This document shows positions 58,556 to 64,000 of a stretch of 64,000 nt of DNA, in pieces (the first letter of the stretch is position 1; every line of letters starts with the position of its first letter). The DNA lies in NCBI GenBank assembly GCA_033220425.1, contig CM065653.1, positions 3,224,001-3,288,000 on the forward strand. The letters are read 5' to 3'. Position numbers and translations under genes: made by a program. The stretch comes from Lepraria neglecta. Its lineage: Eukaryota; Ascomycota; Lecanoromycetes; Lecanorales; Stereocaulaceae. The notes beneath the pieces were generated by a model. It was given only the letters and a program-made list of their open reading frames with translations, was not told where the DNA came from and ran no database searches.

Positions 58556-59509
58556 CGTGAGTATCAGGCAGAGGCTAGTGGGATTTGATATGTTCTTAGT
58601 ATGCCAAAAGCCCTTCCGACGAAAAAGGGCTATGCAGGCATGGATGCCTTACAAAAGGGGTAATTCACACAAGATGACGTTAGCAACAAGTGGTCCCGTT
58701 CGGCACAGGCTCCGTGGAACAACACCCCTACTATCTTTCTACTTGTTGGGAATTCCGCTAAGAGACTGGAGTGCTTCATACCGACTAGATCTGAGTTAAA
58801 TTAGAGAATGCTACCGTTTTGACGCATTTGGCGATTGCAAGAAATCAGCGGTCTGACGTCCCTCATTACTAAATAGCATCACATAAGACCGACCCACTTT
58901 AAAATTGGCCCCCATAAGGCAGAGACTTTTCGCTAAGAACGATCGCGTGGCGTGGCTGACGTTGGATCGGCGGGTAGAGTTATGGACCTAATGCAACAAC
59001 GGCTCAAACGCGAGATCTCATGACATTCAGCTGGAGGAAAATGTGAATGCGGTCATACTGAAAAGGACTGATAGTCGACTGGAATTATTTGATAACCTTT
59101 AAAGTCTTGGGTTAAACAACAACAAGGGTCTAGTCCTAGCCTGCTGGAATTTTGTGAAGAAACACCGGCTACCGGGCGCAGACTGGTAGTGGCCCCCACC
59201 AGCCCCTAATACGCTTAGCGTCAGGCCCCCCGCCATGCCCTATGGCACGTCCCTCAAATCTTACCAACAAATCATATCAATGCTGACATGCTAGAGTTTG
59301 GTGACTCCTCTCAACTGAGCGCCGAAATTGCAGAATCACGCAGATTGTCAAATGAACATATGGCTGCGGCTCGGGAAACAACTTTCCTGAATCGAGGCTA
59401 AGTCAGCTCTCCCCTATTCCTTCAATTTTCGTCTTCAGACTCTCTTTATGTTTCTCCGTTCGCTCGCTGTTCTCTGCTCTTCATCGTCGGCCTAATTGCG
59501 ACTGTCAAT
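58556..59509. other. intergenic, divergent promoter region
   Basis: Separates the NLR-like gene and the S41 peptidase gene, which diverge. No repeat or gene recognised. Confidence 0.45.
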
Positions 59510-62500
59510 ATGATGCTTACTCTCTTTTCATCGTCATTGGCGCCTATGCTGTTTGTCGTTTACCCGTATTTGCTCGCATCGTCGCTCTTAGCGTTCATAA
59601 TCAACCCGGTCGAGGCGATTCCAAGAAGAATATTACCACGACAAAATTCAACTGATCAGCCATGTGCTCAAATTTTCAACTCGAATTGTAAATCTACGTG
59701 AGCTTCTTGCATTCTTGTCAGTGCTGACTTCATAATCCATAGATGAGCTGTTCACTGCCAAGCTCGCCTATGACTGTCTGACTAGCGCGCCTTTCAACGC
59801 GACTGTTGCACTTCAGTTCCTGGATTACTACAACGATACTCTTCAGTTCCAGAGTACGCTAGAACTCCTGAAAAGCCCACCGCCCAGCTACCAGCAACCA
59901 TCTGTCGATGTTCCAGCATCTCTAGCTTCAATCAAGCAACGGGTACAGGCCGGAGCCTTTCAAAATGAGTATGAATTCGAAATCGCTGTTCAGGAAGTAG
60001 TCTACGCTACCCATGACGACCACATTACGCTATCCGCCGGCATTCTGAGTGCATTCACTTTCGGAAGTCCGCTGAGGATCGTATCCGCTTCTACTGATGG
60101 TATTGCATTGCCAAAGATTTACATTCCAGGTTTGTTTCCTAGATTGGCTGTCTCCGTAATCACACTAAAAATTCTCTAGATGACCTGCTTGAGGCCCTAG
60201 ACCAAAATGTTGACTGGGTTCCGTCAGCGGTCTCCAGTATCAACGGAAACGATACGATTGAGTTCCTGACGCAATTCGCTGCCATCAATGGCCAGGGCAA
60301 CATAGAGCCTCACGGAGATTGGAATGAACTAATGTCGAGCCCAGCTGGTGACGTCCAAGGGATTTATAGTGCCTTTGAAGGGTCAAGCATCTTCTACCCG
60401 GGCGAGAACATCACGTTCAACTTCGAGAATGGAAGTACCACTGGCAGCTTACCGTGGCTTGCTATCTACAGCGAACTAGTCATCGACAGCCCGCCGTCCC
60501 TCAATTCAGGAGTAGATCTCTACAATTACTTCGTTCTTGGGTTAGCTCCATCTGATACCGCTGCCGCAGCTTCTTCAACTTCACTATCAGCTGCAGCTGC
60601 AACTTCGGCAGCAGCAGCAACTTCGGTAGCGGCTGCTTCAACCGCAGACGCCGCAGCAACCACAACTGATGCTAGCACTACTCCATCATTTTGGGACCTA
60701 GGCTACCCATCTCCGACTTTCCCTCCCTTTCCAACAAACCCCGTTGTGGCCCAGCCGGATCTTGGAGATGTGAATGGAGGCATTGTGACTGGCTACTTCT
60801 TGAACGATGGAGTGACTGCTGTGCTCAGTATACCAAGCTTTGATGTTACTGCCGAGGCTGTCAAGACATTTTCAAGCACCATTGGCCAATTTCTCAACCA
60901 AAGCACAGCAGCAGGGCTCACTAGATTCATTATAGACCTCCAGAGGAACGACGGCGGAAGCGACTTGTTAGCAACGGATGCTTTCAGACAGGTAGGGTCT
61001 ACTGAGTCTCTTTCTGTGATCTTGTCTAATCAAACTATCAGTTTTTTCCATCGATCGACCCTTTCAGTGGTAGTCGTCTCCGTGCGCATCCAACCGCGGA
61101 CGCATTGGGAAATACATTCACGACCTACTATACTACTCAATCAATAGATGATGTTCTTTTTGGAGAGCTGTCAGCTGATGCATGGGTTGCAACGGTATAT
61201 TTGAACGCTGCAACAGGGCAGAATTTCACGTCATGGCCGGAGTTCTTTGGGCCTCACCCGTACAGCAATGATTTCTTCACAACAACGGTACGTGCCCCAA
61301 TTGCATCCCCTGGTTATTGCTAATCAATTTATCTTCAGCAACGAAACAATCTATCGAGTATCGTTTTTGACGAGAATGCGACAGGTGATGTGGAAACAGA
61401 TGGAATTGTGGTATACGGCTTTGGAAACCGTTCAGCAACATCTCCTCAGCCGTATCCTGCCGAGCAAATCGTCATTGTAGATGGCCCCTGTACATGCACG
61501 TTGAGATCAACAGCTGACTGCTTCTAGCTTACTGACGCTTTCTGTTCCTCGGCTTGTGCAACTTTCGTAGAACTAATGCACCATCAAGCCGGAGTCCGCA
61601 CAGTTGTAGCCGGTGGCAGACCTGAGCTAGGTCCAATGCAAGCCGTCGGTGGCACCCGCGGCGCCGAGTCGTATGACACTGTGGCTCTTGACGACGACAT
61701 CCAGTTTGCGGAAGTCGTCAATACCAGCGTCGCCGATGTCCTGCCCGATCGTAGTGCAGGAAACTATGTGAATTATGCATCGTTCAACCTCAAGGACGCG
61801 GTCCGCGAGGGCGAGGATCTCCCTCTGCAATTCAATTATGAAGCTGCAACATGCAGAATATTCTATACGACACACACGGTGTACAATTATCTGAATCTGT
61901 GGAATTATGTGGTGGATGCCATCTGGAGGAATCCGTCTCTCTGCATCTCAGGTTCCGCAAACGGCACATCAACCGATCACAATACCAACACCACAGGCCC
62001 AGCCATCAATGACAAGGCAATTGTCGCAGGCCCAGACTCGAATATCCCAGACTTAATCCTATCAGGTCTTCAATCAGGCCCACAATCAGACCCGACCTCC
62101 CGCCGCTCAAAACGAAACACTACCCCACCACCAACACCAACAATACCCGATGGCCTCACCCTCCACCACGTAAACGATGACGGTCTAATCAACGTATCCG
62201 ACTGCACCGCCTGCTCCTCCCGCAAAGGCTTCACCTGCGCCAAAGTCCCCTCCTGCAGTCTCGGAAAAATCACATCCACACAAATGTGCGTACAATCCTG
62301 CTCGAAATCCTTAAACCCGTGCAACAAGAATACGCAAAATTGCTTCTTCAGTGGGGCGACGGGCTTTTGTCTTGATAATAGGGACGCGACGGCTATCAAG
62401 CAGTGTAAGAGTCCGACGAGGAATGCACAGGAGCAGCAGACGAGGGCGGTGGGTGGGGGTAATTTTGGGTTGCCGTATGCGAGGAAGGCGAGTAAATTTA

Positions 62501-62523
62501 GAGGAGGGCGTATTGGTGGATAG
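59510..62523 (+). CDS. secreted S41-family peptidase-like protein
   Basis: Six exons (59510-59687, 59743-60129, 60180-60991, 61042-61287, 61339-61476, 61528-62523) join in frame to 918 residues. A signal peptide or N-terminal membrane helix comes first (LFVVYPYLLASSLLAFIINP). The middle has an Ala/Ser/Thr-rich linker (about 60550-60690). The catalytic half reads GLTR FIIDLQRNDGGSDLL, LTDAFCSSACATFVELMHH (the Ser of the S41/C-terminal-processing-protease fold in CSSACA), GVRTVVAGGRPELGPMQAVG. Many N-glycosylation sites fit an extracellular protein. Fungal relatives include the UstP-like group; their substrates are mostly unknown. The C-terminal part is Cys-rich (CTACSSRKGFTCAKVPSC). Introns are 50-58 nt. 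Looks intact. Confidence 0.85.
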
Positions 62524-63561
62524 ATGATTGTAATTTTTAGTTTAGCATACCGTCGATTGCAGAACCATTTAGCGGGAGGTCTAATTTCTGATTTAATAGA
62601 GCCCTGGGAAAGAGCCTTATTTCAAAATCTTAAGCATAACGCTGAGCCAGAAGTTGAGTTCTTCAGCTCGAAACGGGCCTGAAGGGGACTACCTGGGGGA
62701 CTGCCCCTGTCAACGTGCTAGAGCGCCATTGGTATTAAATAATAGCACGTGATAAATGCAGGATAACTGGCTAGCGTGGTCGGCAGATGGGGCCATCATC
62801 TGCAGCAGACGCTTCGTTCTATGTGTACCTAAGATCAACTCGTGACCTCTCACAACATTGTCGCGTTATTACTAGGATTATCAGAGTCATCCCGTGACCA
62901 TCCCTAGGCACAGAAGAGCTAGCCTTGTAACTTGTCGCGTTCTCAAACGCCAATACATTGTCGACCTGCCTCATCCTCGCAAGCGGAGGTCCGTCGCCCT
63001 TCCAGCAGCAAGGAGAGGTGGAATGGGTTGCTTTTTGGGAACAGCGTATACTCTGCATCAGTAGTAGTCATGATAGAGTTTGACACATCTTGTGGTAGTT
63101 GATGACTGCATGCATGAATTCTAGCTAATGACAGTGCGGATGGGCTCTAGCTAATAACCGCGTGAATAAGTTCCAAAGTAGCCCGAAATTGAGCCAGGGC
63201 TCTTCGCAGATTTTCAAGGCTTCTCACGGTGATCAATCATAGGATGGGAATCCTCGAATCAGTCTAGAGCCTCGTGTTGCTCTTTCTCGCGCAGCCATTT
63301 CATATCCGTCTTGTTGTTCCAACTCTCGTCCGGCTCCTCCGAGATCGGGAAATGTACGAAGCGCGTGACTTTCAGGAACATGGTAAATATTGAATCATGT
63401 GGGAGCCCACCCTTCGAATCTACGAGACCGCTTTTAATTATCGTATCCACATCAGTGCTTCTGTATACTGCTGGATAACACCTTCCAAAAACCGTAAGGC
63501 AGACATCAGTGTGCACGGTTAGTGCGAACAAAAGCGTGTATGTGTCAGCCTGTCCATAAAC
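62524..63561. other. intergenic, one doubtful minus-strand frame
   Basis: A minus-strand frame at 63259-63531 (90 residues, no recognised family) could be a last exon of the SRR1-like gene to the right, but no splice joins were found. The rest is empty. Confidence 0.4.
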
Positions 63562-64000
63562 CTAGGCTTCATTGACTACTCTGCAACCCTTGGATTCCAG
63601 AAATTCTTTGATTGTTTGCCAGCCACTGGATTTCCATGTACGAAAAGCAAATTTTCCCTTTTCAAGTTCTCCCTTCAAGAAAGGTATCGGTTTGACGAAC
63701 GTTTCTTTGATGGAATCGGCCAATGTTTGAATGGCTGTGACCCCAGATGCATCCATAAACCTTACTATTGCTTCGAGATTGTTGCCCATCCATAGTGCTA
63801 GGAGATACCTCGCGAAAGTTTGAGCACACAGGTTTCCATGCAGGCCAGGTGCGAAGACAAGAGTGGATGAGTCAATGATTTCAAATGCCCGAGGATCATC
63901 AAGAACATGATACTCTTTGTATCGTAAGAATGAGGTGTCCATAGTAGTGAAACGAGGGTCTTGGAAGTAGATATCTTGGATATTGTGTTTCTTTCTCAGT
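63562..64000 (-). CDS. SRR1-like protein, copy 3, 3' part only
   Basis: The open frame enters from the right edge of the window: LRKKHNIQDIYFQDPRFTTM, KEYHVLDDPRAFEIIDSSTL, VFAPGLHGN, FARYLLALWMGNNLEAIVRF, ending CRVVNEA before a stop. FQDP and STLVFAP match copies 1 and 2, and the C-terminal half aligns along its length with copy 2 (YIGNLFEEMI versus WMGNNLEAIV). No breaks in the visible part. The glycine-rich N-terminal block must lie beyond 64000. Confidence 0.75.
   Translation of the reverse strand, partial: LRKKHNIQDIYFQDPRFTTMDTSFLRYKEYHVLDDPRAFEIIDSSTLVFAPGLHGNLCAQTFARYLLALWMGNNLEAIVRFMDASGVTAIQTLADSIKETFVKPIPFLKGELEKGKFAFRTWKSSGWQTIKEFLESKGCRVVNEA

Overview
The window looks like nuclear DNA of a filamentous ascomycete (Pezizomycotina). 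Nearly every recognisable gene carries short introns (about 50-90 nt) with GT...CTRAY...AG signals. The gene set is fungal: Ssk1 response regulator, SRPK-type kinase, SAT4-type rhodopsin, NmrA-like reductase, NACHT-ankyrin NLR, SRR1-like genes, mitochondrial bS16. Several sequences carry TGG-to-TAG or CAA-to-TAA changes, the pattern expected of RIP.

Left part (1-16 kb), mostly housekeeping: 5' half of a Whi3/Scw1-like RNA-binding protein, a DUF2052 (CCDC97-like) protein, a membrane-anchored spermidine-synthase-like protein, ssk1 (frame offset by one base at a C run), a decayed SAT4 rhodopsin gene, a 143-bp MITE and an SRPK-type kinase with relics beside it. Next (16-28 kb): a small hypothetical gene, an MFS transporter, a VOC-fold protein, two Tc1/mariner (pogo/Fot1-like) DNA elements sharing one terminal sequence, a broken NmrA-like gene between them, and a secreted histidine acid phosphatase.

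Accessory part (28-49 kb): three related caspase-fold genes, all on the minus strand (A 28.2-30.0, B 39.3-42.0, C 46.4-48.4 kb). Each has a His/Cys dyad and a shared second domain of unknown function. Their C termini differ: A has a degenerate repeat of the second domain, B a Cys-rich knuckle plus a MIT domain, C a small Cys-rich finger. B and C each have an SRR1-like gene to the left in convergent orientation, as if a two-gene module had been duplicated. A decayed gene joining an RRM-like segment, an alpha/beta hydrolase and a vWA domain lies between A and B. The start of caspase A and the divergent transaldolase gene next to it are separated only by a second copy of the 143-bp MITE, with no target duplication, so both genes appear to have taken 5' coding sequence from it.

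Right part (49-64 kb): vacuolar AVT-type amino-acid transporter, mitochondrial ribosomal protein bS16, an unclear multi-pass membrane gene, a large NACHT-zinc finger-ankyrin NLR-like gene, a secreted S41-family peptidase and a third SRR1-like gene cut by the window edge. The caspase-fold proteins and the NLR would suit a programmed-cell-death or self/non-self role; that is inference from families, not shown by the sequence.

Caution: several genes (ssk1, phosphatase, MFS, hydrolase-vWA, NmrA-like) contain single-base frame offsets, a few at short homopolymers. In well-conserved genes such as ssk1 an assembly error is as likely as real decay.
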